Assembly (NCBI GenBank): GCA_015039465.1 | Contig: MU130236.1 | Location: 1 to 19,004 of the forward strand | Source: Phlegmacium glaucopus | Taxonomy: Eukaryota; Basidiomycota; Agaricomycetes; Agaricales; Cortinariaceae | Direction of reading: 5' to 3' | DNA length: 19,004 nucleotides | Shown here: positions 10,101 to 18,740 of the stretch, in pieces | Layout of the letters: each line of letters starts with the position of its first letter | Position numbering within the stretch: the stretch's first letter is position 1 | Position numbers and translations under genes: made by a program | Notes under the pieces: model-generated | Seen by the model: the letters and a program-made list of their open reading frames with translations, nothing else | Database searches by the model: none | Told to the model about the DNA's origin: nothing

Positions 10101-10460
10101 CCCTTCGTCGTTGCACTGAAGTAAGTGAAATACGTCCTCAACATCAATTGTCTCCAAGTCGACTTTATCTTTATCGTAAAGGTCTCCTGCTCTCAAACCA
10201 ATCTACAAACCAATCAGAGCAACACAGGTATATGGAAAGGGCCTCACTTCCGACATGTCAAGTTTGACGTCTAGGGTTTAAATCAGAATTTCCACGATGA
10301 TACGAGAATAAGAGAGAGTACCGCGGGGAGGTGCTGCTTCCTCTTTAACATGATCATAATCGTGCCTCCTCTTTTCTAGTTTTGGCTCTCCATTTAACAT
10401 GGTATCGCTAGTGGCACCAGGGGAATCGCCCATGTGGTCGTCTGGATTCCTTTCGTCCAT
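7121..10460 (-). CDS. PMA1: Plasma-membrane H+-ATPase (P-type, P3A)
   Basis: Pumps protons out of the cell using ATP, setting the membrane potential that drives nutrient uptake; located in the plasma membrane. Seven exons join in frame into 1002 codons: 10460-10322, 10270-10248, 10202-10017, 9962-9550, 9492-7909, 7844-7523 and 7462-7121. The six GT-AG introns are 45-64 nt and exon 2 is only 23 nt. Hallmarks: LTGES of the actuator domain (237-241), CSDKTGTLT with the phosphorylated Asp at about 386, [16 protein letters not shown] (570-585) and TGDGANDAP (644-652) in the P domain, and NDGTIMT in the M6 region carrying the conserved proton-path Asp. TKGMAG replaces the more usual KGAP of the nucleotide pocket, and several blocks resemble plant rather than yeast Pma1 pumps. 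The C-terminal tail is basic and Ser/Thr-rich, fitting a regulatory domain. ATG 10460 is the first in-frame ATG. No break is seen. Confidence 0.97.
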
Positions 10461-10970
10461 GACACTAACGCCCTCGGATTGCACTGCAAATTTAGGCAAG
10501 GAGGAGATCGTAATAAAAGAGTATTAGATAGTGAACGACGAGCAGAAAGGACCTGCCAGCCACATACTCTTATTCAAGCGATCAAAATTTCGATCGAAGT
10601 GAAGTTCCATTTGGGATACACGTATGCATGGTCTTGTTCGCTATACTTTGCTGTGAGGAACCATGTCGTGCAGTCGTATTGTCTTTCGATTTAAATAAAC
10701 GGGCTGGTGGAGGGAAGCATTCGGGCTCGTACCCCTATTGGTCTTGTTATTTCATCGCTAATGAGAGAATACACTCATGTTAAGAAGGTACACTCGCTGA
10801 ATGAAATTAGTATGTAATTTATACACAAAAAGTTGTAGTTTTCCACATAATCCTGACATTTAATTAATCACTCGTTCCCTTTGCCTCTCATATACATACT
10901 AAGTCGATTGACTCTGAGTACCTGAGCATCGACAATCATCTCATTTTCGACTCGAGTAATTTCAGCCGCG
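10461..10970. promoter_or_regulatory. Divergent intergenic promoter region (H+-ATPase / F-box)
   Basis: About 510 bp separate the start codons of the minus-strand H+-ATPase gene and the plus-strand F-box gene, so both promoters and 5' leaders should lie here. Only short open frames are present. I could not identify a convincing TATA box for either gene; there are A+T-rich patches around 10690 and 10800-10870. Confidence 0.55.
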
Positions 10971-12573
10971 ATGGCACACTCTGAGTCTGAGGCGGTCCCG
11001 CTGAGGCTTGTGAACATTGGATTGGATTTACAGATCACAATCTGCACATTTCTTCATCCATCCGATATCTTGTCATTGCGTCAGGTATGTTATCAATCAA
11101 CCATTAGATCTTTTGTTGCTCAAAGTCAGTGATTCACGAAGACTTGTAAAGCCTTTCAACTTCCAACACGGCAACGTATAGTTTGGGTGGATGCTCTTCG
11201 TCGAGTATGCCTTGACAACACTCTTTTTCTCCCAAGTTTCCCCATACCCGACATGACTGTTTTGGAACTCGAACACGCTGCAATGGGACCGTGTAGGTGG
11301 ATTGAGCTCTGTGCCACGTTCCAAAAACAACATCCTAACGGCCCTGGTGCAAAACTGTGCTCAAGAACAACTAGAATTATTAGTGATCCACTTGTGGCCG
11401 TGGGCGGCAGTCCTGAAATTTTCATCGTGCCGGGTAAGCGATACCTAATCAGCGATTCGTCTATGGGTATTTTCGTTTGGGATTTGGGCTATACTTCAAG
11501 TGTCGATTGCAAGTTAATTGCTTCAGTTGAACGGGAAGGCGGACCTTATACCGGCATGGTTCAGGCCACCCCAGATGGTCTAGGCCTCATAATATTATTG
11601 TGTGATCCGTAAGCTCGAATTTATTACGATTAATATATTTGTCGAACAATTGGTTTTGTTAGACACAAAGATTGCTCTGTTTATGAGATTTACCCCCAAA
11701 GTGAAACGCCTGAGCTGACTCAAATCGCCCATCTTGATTTCAACTCTTCTGAGAACCCTCCGTCTTACTTATTACCTGACAGAGCGATCTGATACTACTT
11801 TTACAAGGATAAGATCGTTTTTAGAGTCTGGGACTTTCGAGGGAACCATTCAATAAGTTTTTCCGCCGATGTCGACGCCCACGGATTGGGTTTCAATTCC
11901 GAGGTATATTCCAATCTTTAACATGTTGAAGTTAGCTTCTGACTCATTCGTTGGGTAGGTAATTGCGACGAAAACAGCAATCTTTGTTCTATGTGAAGAA
12001 GGAATACTAGTTTGGGCCATGCCACCTCTATCGCCTCAATCTCAACCACCGGATTTTTTCGATGACCATCCCACTCATATATCGTCACTCTTCATAATTC
12101 CATTTCCGAATGGAATTTTACACTACACTGAAATCGCCGGATGGAAAACGCCCCTTGACTGGTACCTTGGCTCTTCGCAACCACTTTATTTCGACATTTT
12201 ATATCCAGATTCCAAAGTTCATGGGTTCAAAATCATCGTCAAACCCGACCTCTATGATACCTCTCTGCATGCCATAAATATCTCCGCAGACGATCATCAT
12301 TATATTGGCGACAACAACGTATTCTTACAACCATACAACATTTGCGGGGATACCCTTGTCGCCTGCTGGAATAGCGGTAGTCCGAGACAACAGTGTGGCG
12401 TATATACTGGATTAACATCGTCTCGTTTTTCCAACGTCACCTCGCACGGCGGCCCTGCAGCCAAAATGTTATTACCCGCGACTGGACACATGTTTTCTTT
12501 ATGCCCAGCATCCGGTAAATTTGTGCATCTCAACCACGACAGCAGCAGAATACTTGTCGATGATTTCTTCTGA
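10971..12573 (+). pseudogene. F-box protein gene with one in-frame stop codon
   Basis: F-box proteins usually supply substrate recognition to SCF ubiquitin ligases through Skp1. Four exons (10971-11084, 11142-11608, 11663-11903, 11959-12573), with GT-AG introns of 57, 54 and 55 nt, make a 479-codon frame. An F-box-like segment occupies about residues 8-60 (LDLQITICTFLHPSDILSLR, then TCKAF across the first junction). The rest has beta-propeller-like repeats with W-D type blocks (FVWDLG, VFRVWDFRGN, ILVWAM). The frame is clean except for TGA at 11790-11792 in exon 3, within a conserved-looking stretch that continues in the same frame as YYFYKDKIVFRVWDF; TGG (Trp) to TGA would explain it. No acceptable intron removes it. 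The gene is either a recent pseudogene, one null allele, a sequencing error, or it makes a protein of about 240 residues with only the F-box half. Confidence 0.75.
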
Positions 12574-13171
12574 TAAGCACATGGTTCATCATTTATCATT
12601 CTCGCTCAGCTATGGATATACTCGCTTAGTCCATCAGCCCTTCGCGAGATGAGACTTTTTCCAAGAGGAACATTCGATGTCCCCATACCATGGGGGCATA
12701 GACGAGAAATTTTTGTAGGAGTCAATTTGGCAATCAAATTTAGCAGGGAAAAAATAGCTAACTTTTCGGAATCGATTCATTTATATAATCCCATTCCTCA
12801 AGAGGCATTTTCGATAGCTTCAAAATCGCAAGAGAAGTGAAGTTACGAGTCCTATTATTGATCTGGATGGGCCAAATTTTTGGTTGGTGTAACGCCGGCA
12901 AACGCCGAATTCCTCTGAATTCGACATTCACCACGGCATTCTTGCATGGTTCCATCAGCTTCGTCCTATTTATTTTTTCATCTTCGCGGGTACGTGGTCT
13001 TAGAGACATGAAATTAAACTGTTATACATGTTACATGCATGGAGACTGCTGACATTACTATCATGGACTTCTAGCTGCTGCTGCCAAGTAAAATTCTCTC
13101 CCTCTTTTTCGCGTTTCCAGACTTTTTTTTCATACCAGGTAAAGCAGTGACCATGGCACTTTCTATTACAG
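12574..13171. other. Intergenic region with a short hypothetical frame
   Basis: A 63-codon frame with an ATG start lies at 12649-12840 on the plus strand. It has no recognisable motif and could be chance or a downstream remnant related to the F-box gene. Another open stretch, about 12837-13052, begins with GTG rather than ATG and is hydrophobic in its N-terminal half. Pyrimidine-rich sequence and CAG acceptor-like sites at about 13110-13171 suggest that upstream exon(s) of the BRCT pseudogene may lie at the right edge, but I could not define them. Confidence 0.35.
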
Positions 13172-14256
13172 TCAACTTGCTGCCTTGAAAATATTGGTCA
13201 ACGATCTCCCTGGCGCAAGGGTCACAGATGATTATTTCAATTCTCAATATTTGACCCAAATCCGTGCGAGTTCACCCATGCCAGCGATGAAAAGTGCCAT
13301 CACTGTCACTAGCAAGCAGGAAAGGAAGCCGGCGAAACAACCTGCCGAGAAAAGGAAGGTAGGAGGGAGAAAGGAGAAATCGCAGCCGATGACGCCAATA
13401 GAATATGCACGAAGTCTTAATGAGAAATTGGCTACTGCGGCGTCCGACGCAGCAGACAGTTCCATTTGGAAGCCCAATAGAGGGAAGGCGCCGGTTAAGT
13501 TTTTAGAGGGCAAGCATATCTTTTACATTGGCAGCGACATGAAACATGCCTCAGAGATGACTCGCGGGAGGATGGACCTTATAGGTGTCTCGTCATTTAT
13601 TTATTTTTTGCGTCTCATGACATGTTTCAATTTCAGGTTGTGAAATATGGAGGGAATCTAATGCCAGAATATGACCCGGGGGTTACTACCCACATTGTCA
13701 CAGACGCGTTGACGCGACCAACACTCAGAGCGCTGGGCCTCAAAACGCTCAAAGACATACCAGACCACATCCCGACAGTCACATGGAACTGGGTTTCAAC
13801 AGTAATTGGATGAGACACCTTGACAAAAGATGAGATCGATGCGAAACTGCGAGATGTCTGGATGCATGCTGCCTTCACCGAACACATGGATGCAGGATAC
13901 ACTCCCCATATCCCAATGTCTTTCTCATCCTTCAGAAAGAAAGGTAACTAGAAAGCTGTGGCGACTAGTCATGACGAGGGACCAAGTGGACCAGATAGCG
14001 AACGGCACTCGTATGTATATTCACATCAATTTTTTGGCTCCCAAGTAACCTTCTATGGATACACAGGGGCCATACATCTGTTTCACCAATCCAGCCTCTT
14101 CAAACTGATATCTCTCCCGGTAGGGTAGCTGCGGCTTGAGGCAAACGGCGAACAGGTGCCACTGTCCACCCTGTTATCGAAAACACACTGACAAAGATCA
14201 AATATTCAGCCTCTCGAGGCAGCCCGTACGCGCTCATATCATTACCGATCGTATAA
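13172..14256 (+). pseudogene. BRCT-domain pseudogene, DNA polymerase lambda/X-like N-terminal part
   Basis: Family X polymerases of the lambda/Pol4 type use an N-terminal BRCT domain in end-joining and repair. Exon-like segments: 13172-13584, 13637-14010 and from 14067. A basic, Lys-rich linker precedes a BRCT domain running from about 13503 (LEGKHIFYIG) through VVKYGG and THIVTDA to VTWNWV near 13800. Breaks: the donor at 13585 and acceptor at 13636 leave the frame off by one base. TGA at 13811-13813, TAG at 13949-13951 and TGA at 14137-14139 interrupt a frame that otherwise continues sensibly (EIDAKLRDVWMHAAF). The intron at 14011-14066 still looks normal, so decay seems recent. The catalytic polymerase domain is absent, and what follows is unrelated. 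The BRCT assignment is fairly safe; polymerase lambda is a family guess from the domain's wording and its linker. Confidence 0.6.
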
Positions 14257-14332
14257 TATTCTGCTATGATTGTGAGTCTCGTTTCAGTGGTCGGCAATCT
14301 TCACAACATTTTATTCAAGCCTGAGGATGCGT

Positions 14333-14650
14333 GATAACTCAATAGACCAATGGACACATTTCAAAATATGCTCACCGTATTTCAAATCCCTGGAATAAAA
14401 CTACACACACGGGCGCTACCATCAAATCTGTGCTGGATTTTGCCATGACCATCCCTGCCTCAACGAAACACGAAGAGAAATACGAACAAGAACTCTACCC
14501 CAATATCGCTGACTTACCTCGCTTTCGTTAAGACTCGACCTGGATTCATGAGAGATCCATACATACTATGAAACCAGCCATGAGGTTTGAATGAATCTTC
14601 TGGAAAATTGCCCACGTCGAGCATGATCACGGCTGTTGGATCACCGACTC
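14333..14650 (+). pseudogene. Decayed enzyme fragment, possibly alginate-lyase-like
   Basis: A coding-like stretch can be read up to TAA at 14528-14530, containing TTHTGATIKSVLDFAMTIPA and EKYEQELYPNIADL. It then continues in another frame (PGFMRDPYILWNQP) to a further stop. The wording resembles the C-terminal part of fungal alginate-lyase-like (polysaccharide lyase) proteins, where a TTGA...DFAMT block is followed by ELYPN and a W-x-Q-P block. This match is from memory and is uncertain. Frame changes and stops mean it is not functional. It is short and sits between the BRCT pseudogene and the retroelement, consistent with a gene cut apart by rearrangement. Confidence 0.3.
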
Positions 14651-14949
14651 AGAACACTAGAACTGGTGATGCACTTTCCGTCGTGGGGGATAGCATTTGG
14701 AATGTGCGTATGCTGTAACTTTGGGATTTGCCCTCAGGTTGTGAGGAAAATATCTCAAATATAATTACGATACATGTTCTACTATATGTCATGTTCAAAG
14801 ACTGGGCTCATGTTCAACGTTCAGTGCTAGCTGTTTAGCGGTCACTAACAGGTTCGTGGCTGCGGGATTTCATGGTTGAGGAGATTTTGAGTTGGCCACG
14901 CAAGATTGAAAAAATAGATAAATAAAAAGTTGGCTGAACGGTGATGTTA
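14651..14949. other. Non-coding stretch left of the retroelement
   Basis: I see no gene. It is A+T rich toward 14910-14930 and probably contains the junction between the older host sequence and the retroelement's 3' end. I cannot place that junction to the base. Confidence 0.35.
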
Positions 14950-15054
14950 CAGTGGACTCATATATGCCTCTTGTATACTAACTCGCAATGGTGAGGAGTG
15001 ATAATAAATGTATAGGTAGAATAAGTAGGAGCAGTTGGGGTGGGGGTGAAGAGC

Positions 15055-15175
15055 CGACGACGAGAGGGTCGTCGAGACTCCAGGGCGAAGGACCGATGGG
15101 GTTGCTGGTGGCTAACCCCCCAAGACCACCCAGACGACGGCAACGCCATCGGCTAGCCCCCAAGACGGTGGTCTA
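15055..15175. repeat. Cluster of inverted and direct repeats downstream of the recombinase gene
   Basis: Several overlapping structures are packed here. CGACGAC (15055-15061) pairs with GTCGTCG (15068-15074), a 7-bp stem with a 6-nt loop. CCGATGGGGTTGC (15093-15105) is inverted at 15140-15152 with one mismatch. AGACCACC (15123-15130) is inverted as GGTGGTCT (15167-15174). GGCTAACCCCCCAAGAC at 15110-15126 recurs directly as GGCTAGCCCCCAAGAC at 15151-15166. This could be the right-hand terminal or internal complementary region of the DIRS-like element. Confidence 0.7.
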
Positions 15176-15178
15176 TTT

Positions 15179-16375
15179 TCAATGCGTCCGCTTGTGAAGT
15201 TTCGTAGGTAGGTTGCGTACGTGTCGAGGTGCGATGTCGTCCAGTGATCGCCAGTATCTGTGGAATGACTCTGAGGCCCATCGGCCCATCGCTTTAACAA
15301 CCTCGGGGGGAGTTCCTGCAATAAGGAGTTCTGTTGTGCCGCCAATTCGGAACGAGTGGCCAGTGGTGTGTGGGTAACCAAACCGATGCCAAATAGTATT
15401 GCAACGTTGGAGAAAGGTCCTTTTTGTGAGCATTTGATGACCGTCTGATGATTGATAAGAAAAAAGAGGTTGTGTACTCGCAATTCCGTTGACATGGAGG
15501 TGATTCTTGAGCAAATAGATGGGGTTAATGGGCAGGCGTTGTTCCACGAGTACGATGTCTTGACCTTGACGGTGTGTCTTTGTAGATGGCAGGTGAAGAA
15601 GGAAAGCTTGTGGGTTTCGAGGGGACTTTCTGAGCCCGGAGCGAGAAGGGAAGAGCGTAGCAGTAAAATTGAGTGAGGAGGTTGGGACTAGCTCACCCAG
15701 TCGGCATTGGCCCCAAAAGGCAGTGGCTGCGCAGGCTGCGACTACTGCGTCTAACGGATCTGTGATGCTCAAGTTATTGATGAGCTGGGAGACCATTTCT
15801 GCGCTGATCGGGGGTCGCAGGGGTCGTTTGGAGCCTTTCGGGGCAAGGTTTTGCACACCGTTTAATATATATCGTAAGCGATTGCTACCTTTCCATTCAA
15901 GGTTGTGAACGACGTGCCAAGCCTTCAGCGCTGAGATACGGCTACGTGAAGTGCTTCCTGCATGTTTTCCAGCTCCAGAGGCTGCAAAGGCACACAATAC
16001 AAACTCATCAGCTGGGAAACGAAGTGAAAGTGGTATACGTTCAGAGTCACAAAATTTTATAAAACTTTGTACTGATTTGGAGTAGCGACTGATTGTTGAT
16101 TTGGCCCATCCGTTCCGGAGTGTGGTGTTGATTAGCTTTCGGGCTTGAGCAGAGAAGATGTGGGTTCCTTCAGAGGTTTCAAAGTAAGGGTATTCTGTTG
16201 GACGAGTAAGTGTAGGTTTATAGGGTGTAGGAAGATTTTTAGGTCTAGAAAATGAAGCTAATTTCGCTGACGGGTGGACTGTCTCGGGTAATGGCCAGAC
16301 AGGTTGTGTGTATGATGGAGCATTTAGTGAAACTGCAGCAGTGGCGCCAGCCGACGAGTGGGTTAAAGAGCGCAT
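15179..16375 (-). CDS. Tyrosine recombinase of the DIRS-like element
   Basis: Expected to integrate circular element DNA by cutting and rejoining through a covalent 3'-phosphotyrosine intermediate. It is one uninterrupted 398-codon frame from ATG 16375 to TGA 15179-15181, typical in length. The N-terminal region (about 75-180) fits a SAM-like core-binding domain (FSAQARKLI, then a WAKSTISRYSKSVQSFIKFC block). The catalytic domain shows the R-H-R-H/W-Y set: Arg in GQCRLGEL, H-x-x-R in TGHSFRIGG, Trp in MGRWAS and Tyr in FHRYWRSL. It lies 78 nt downstream of the RNase H end. It is the only protein of the element without a visible defect, so it could in principle still be expressed. Confidence 0.9.
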   Translation of the reverse strand: MRSLTHSSAGATAAVSLNAPSYTQPVWPLPETVHPSAKLASFSRPKNLPTPYKPTLTRPTEYPYFETSEGTHIFSAQARKLINTTLRNGWAKSTISRYSKSVQSFIKFCDSERIPLSLRFPADEFVLCAFAASGAGKHAGSTSRSRISALKAWHVVHNLEWKGSNRLRYILNGVQNLAPKGSKRPLRPPISAEMVSQLINNLSITDPLDAVVAACAATAFWGQCRLGELVPTSSLNFTATLFPSRSGLRKSPRNPQAFLLHLPSTKTHRQGQDIVLVEQRLPINPIYLLKNHLHVNGIASTQPLFSYQSSDGHQMLTKRTFLQRCNTIWHRFGYPHTTGHSFRIGGTTELLIAGTPPEVVKAMGRWASESFHRYWRSLDDIAPRHVRNLPTKLHKRTH

Positions 16376-16453
16376 AGCAAGTGTTGGTAACTAACGAAGA
16401 TATATATAAATGGCGTGACAGGGGGGTGATGTGTCAGAAAAATGAATGAAAAT

Positions 16454-18545
16454 TTATTTATACATTGTAGGCGAAGAGATTAAGAAAGGTTCTAAGGATA
16501 AAGGTAAAGAGAATTTTAATGAGGAGCGTAGTAGATTAAGGACAGGGAGGCCGCAAGACGGCCTGTCAGCAAGGTTCTCAGAAGAAGGTACGTATAAAGA
16601 AGAAAAACAGATTCTATGTGTATTAAGGAGTGTCGTGATTCTCTGTAGTATGATGTTCTGTTCTGGGCTGCGTGATTTTCCACCTTTAATGGCTTGAATG
16701 ACGCCTTGATTATCCGATTTAACAATAATATGAATGTCTGAAAAGCCTTGATTAATCGCGAATAGTAGTCCAATTTCGATCGCGACAAACTCGGCCCACC
16801 CGATGTTACAGCCATCCTTATCCCAACCTGGCTTCAATTTCCAGGAGTCCCATTTGTCGTCAACAATAACTCCAATACCCCATGATGAATCATGATGATG
16901 CGTCTACCCAAAATTCAAGAGGCGAAGGAGCTGGTGGTTTGGATATTTTTGAACCACAGAAAGGTAAGGATAATTGGTTCTTCCACCAAGAGATGTCCGT
17001 GATTACGCTTGGATTTGGTGTTTTACGAATAAATGGTGATGACGCATGAACAAATGATGATGTAAATCGCGATAAGGATGGTAGACGTGAACGTCCGTCT
17101 GGGATCGCAAGGGAGCAATGGACAAGTGTTCCGAGTACTGATTCAGCTTCTTTCTTGGAAAATTTTGTATTGGGAACCCATGGCTCGAGCTTGAGTAGAT
17201 AACAAGTCTTCTTGTCCTGAGGGATTTCAACGGATTTTGATGATAAGTTCCATATGAAGCCTAAATATTTGAACTTGTTGGCGAAGGGCTTCGTTTTGGA
17301 ATCTTTCCAGGGCCACCCTAATCGCTTGGCAACTGAATAAATGTCGTCTAAAGAATAGGAGAAGGAAGGTTTTTCGCCAATTAAGTTGGTTGGGTATCTG
17401 AAAAATACGAAATCGTCGACCCAATTCTTAGATGGTCCTAACTTTTCAGATGAGAGTATCGCCGTCATTGCATCAGCGATGTTGCCAAACACCCCTCCAG
17501 AACTCGATGCACCAAAAGGAACGTTATGATCAATATAAAACAGGCCGTTCCAGTGGATGATAAAGTTTGGTTGTTGGTGAGGCATGATGGGACAACAACG
17601 GAAAGCCGAATCTACGTCAAGTGTCGCTGCTTCAGTGTTAATAGGCGCTTCGCTGACAATTTTCTTGACATCATTGAAGGTGCCCCAGTCGCATCTAAAC
17701 TCTTCGATATCAATTTCGGAGTTAACAGAGGAACGAGTAGGATCGTCTCGTGGGAATGAGAAATCTTGTACTACTCTGAACTCTTCGGTGCTGCCAGGCT
17801 TTGGTACGACTCCCAGTGGCGAGGTCCTGAAAGGGCCGATTATTGATTCTAATCTTGATTGTGAGAAAGGACCGGAATATCGATGGAGAGATAATTCTCT
17901 TTGAATATGTGCAGTAACGTGAGTATGGTGTAAAATTGCTGATTTGTGATTAGGAGGTGTATATGTTTGACTAGGTGGATTTCCGACTCCCATATCGAAG
18001 CCGAATTGTAAATTAGTAGGAATATTGCAGAATTTATCATATGAATCGGTATTAGATAGCATTTTTTTCCATTCGAGGGGTTGGAATGGAGTTATAATTG
18101 GTAAAAATTCAAGTGGCAGAGTTGCATTGCTGGGCGTTATGGGACCTCGCTCCACATAGGGTGCACCAGTGTTCGCCTCGACGGCAACTGGGTCCTTGAT
18201 CGCATCCAGAGTAGCCGTTCCAGGAGAAACAGTACAATCTGCCGGATTTGTCTTGCCTCGAGCCTGACGGTCCTTGTTTGAGTAAGTGGCATGGTGATCC
18301 GTTGACGAGCCTGAAGGCATTGCAGTTCCTTGAGGTGTGTGATTTTGATGTATCTCCACAGAAGATACATTTTCCATCGCGGTCTCTTCGGTTGTCTGAG
18401 TTGTTGAATCGTTGGCCTTGGCTTCGAAAGGCATAGGTGTGATTGTTGTTTCGAGAAGTTGAATAGGAATTGTCCTTGTTATAAGCGCTTGTGGGGTAGT
18501 GACGCGGTTGATAGTGAGAGTGGTTGTGTTGCGAAGGGCCGGCAT
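16454..18545 (-). pseudogene. Reverse transcriptase-RNase H of the DIRS-like element, frame-broken
   Basis: Would copy the element RNA into DNA. The frame runs from ATG 18545 to TGA 16890-16892, overlapping the gag frame by about 435 nt in the +1 frame. RT blocks: PLGVVPKP with RVVQDFS, the first catalytic Asp in TLDVDSAFRC, FGASSSGGVF, the NWVDDFVFF catalytic pair, and YLGFIW. RNase H begins with its first Asp in EFWVDASS, where the frame stops. It resumes at 16885 one frame over (SWGIGVIVDDKWDSWKL), with Glu in WAEFVA, Asp in VKSDNQG and Asp in ENLADRPS, ending at TAA 16454-16456. The sequence at the break, CATGATGAATCATGATGATG (16881-16900, plus strand), contains CATGATGA twice, so a 7-nt insertion made by duplication is the simplest explanation. 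Without repair this copy makes RT but no complete RNase H. Confidence 0.85.
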
Positions 18546-18740
18546 GATTCGGGTTGTATCTCATATCCGATTGAACCCACGAGAAAACTTTTCTGGCAGT
18601 ATAACGTGCTTCTAAATCGTTCCAAATACCGATTGAAAACTGGGAGGGGTCGATGTCAAGTTGAGTTGCTCTCCTTCGAATTTCAGCATCGTATGCCACA
18701 AAAACGGGCCATAGTTCCACATATGTTAGCCCACTTTGTC
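18109..18740 (-). pseudogene. 5'-truncated gag-like zinc-finger protein of the DIRS-like element
   Basis: Gag packages the element RNA. The frame ends at a stop at 18109-18111 and is recognisable from about residue block WPVFVAYDAEIRRRA (near 18710) onward. It has no ATG before an upstream stop, so the start and a large N-terminal part are missing. A Ser/Asn/His-rich linker is followed by a CCHC-like knuckle (C-I-F-C, then His, then Cys) and a second Cys/His cluster (YCFSWNG, C, C, HWCTLCG, then H and C), typical of nucleic-acid-binding gag ends. It overlaps the start of pol. The truncation point near 18740 fits an incomplete insertion or a later rearrangement. Confidence 0.75.

Larger units (their letters stand above)
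14950..18740 (-). mobile_element. DIRS-like tyrosine-recombinase retroelement, 5'-truncated and partly broken
   Basis: Reading the minus strand, the order is a gag-like zinc-finger protein, reverse transcriptase with RNase H, then a tyrosine recombinase. This is the DIRS-type arrangement, in which the recombinase replaces a DDE integrase. Gag lacks its N-terminal part: the frame hits a stop about 20 codons upstream of the recognisable sequence, with no ATG. Pol has a frame break at the start of RNase H. The recombinase is open throughout. No methyltransferase domain, found in some DIRS elements, is recognised. Inverted and direct repeats cluster beyond the recombinase (15050-15180), where the terminal structure would be expected. 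Outer limits are approximate because no matching terminal repeats can be paired in the window. Confidence 0.8.

Noticed and set aside
11764..11815. An intron that would remove the F-box TGA codon
   Set aside because: The only candidate found (GT near 11762 to AG near 11808, about 46 nt) would shift the frame and destroy the conserved downstream VFRVWDF block.
13622..13813. A separate small gene starting at the ATG at 13622
   Set aside because: The ATG lies in the intron just before the acceptor CAG; the sequence after it is the second half of the BRCT domain begun in the previous exon.
16881..16900. Programmed frameshift in pol
   Set aside because: No recognisable slippery sequence is present, and the duplicated CATGATGA gives a simple mutational explanation.
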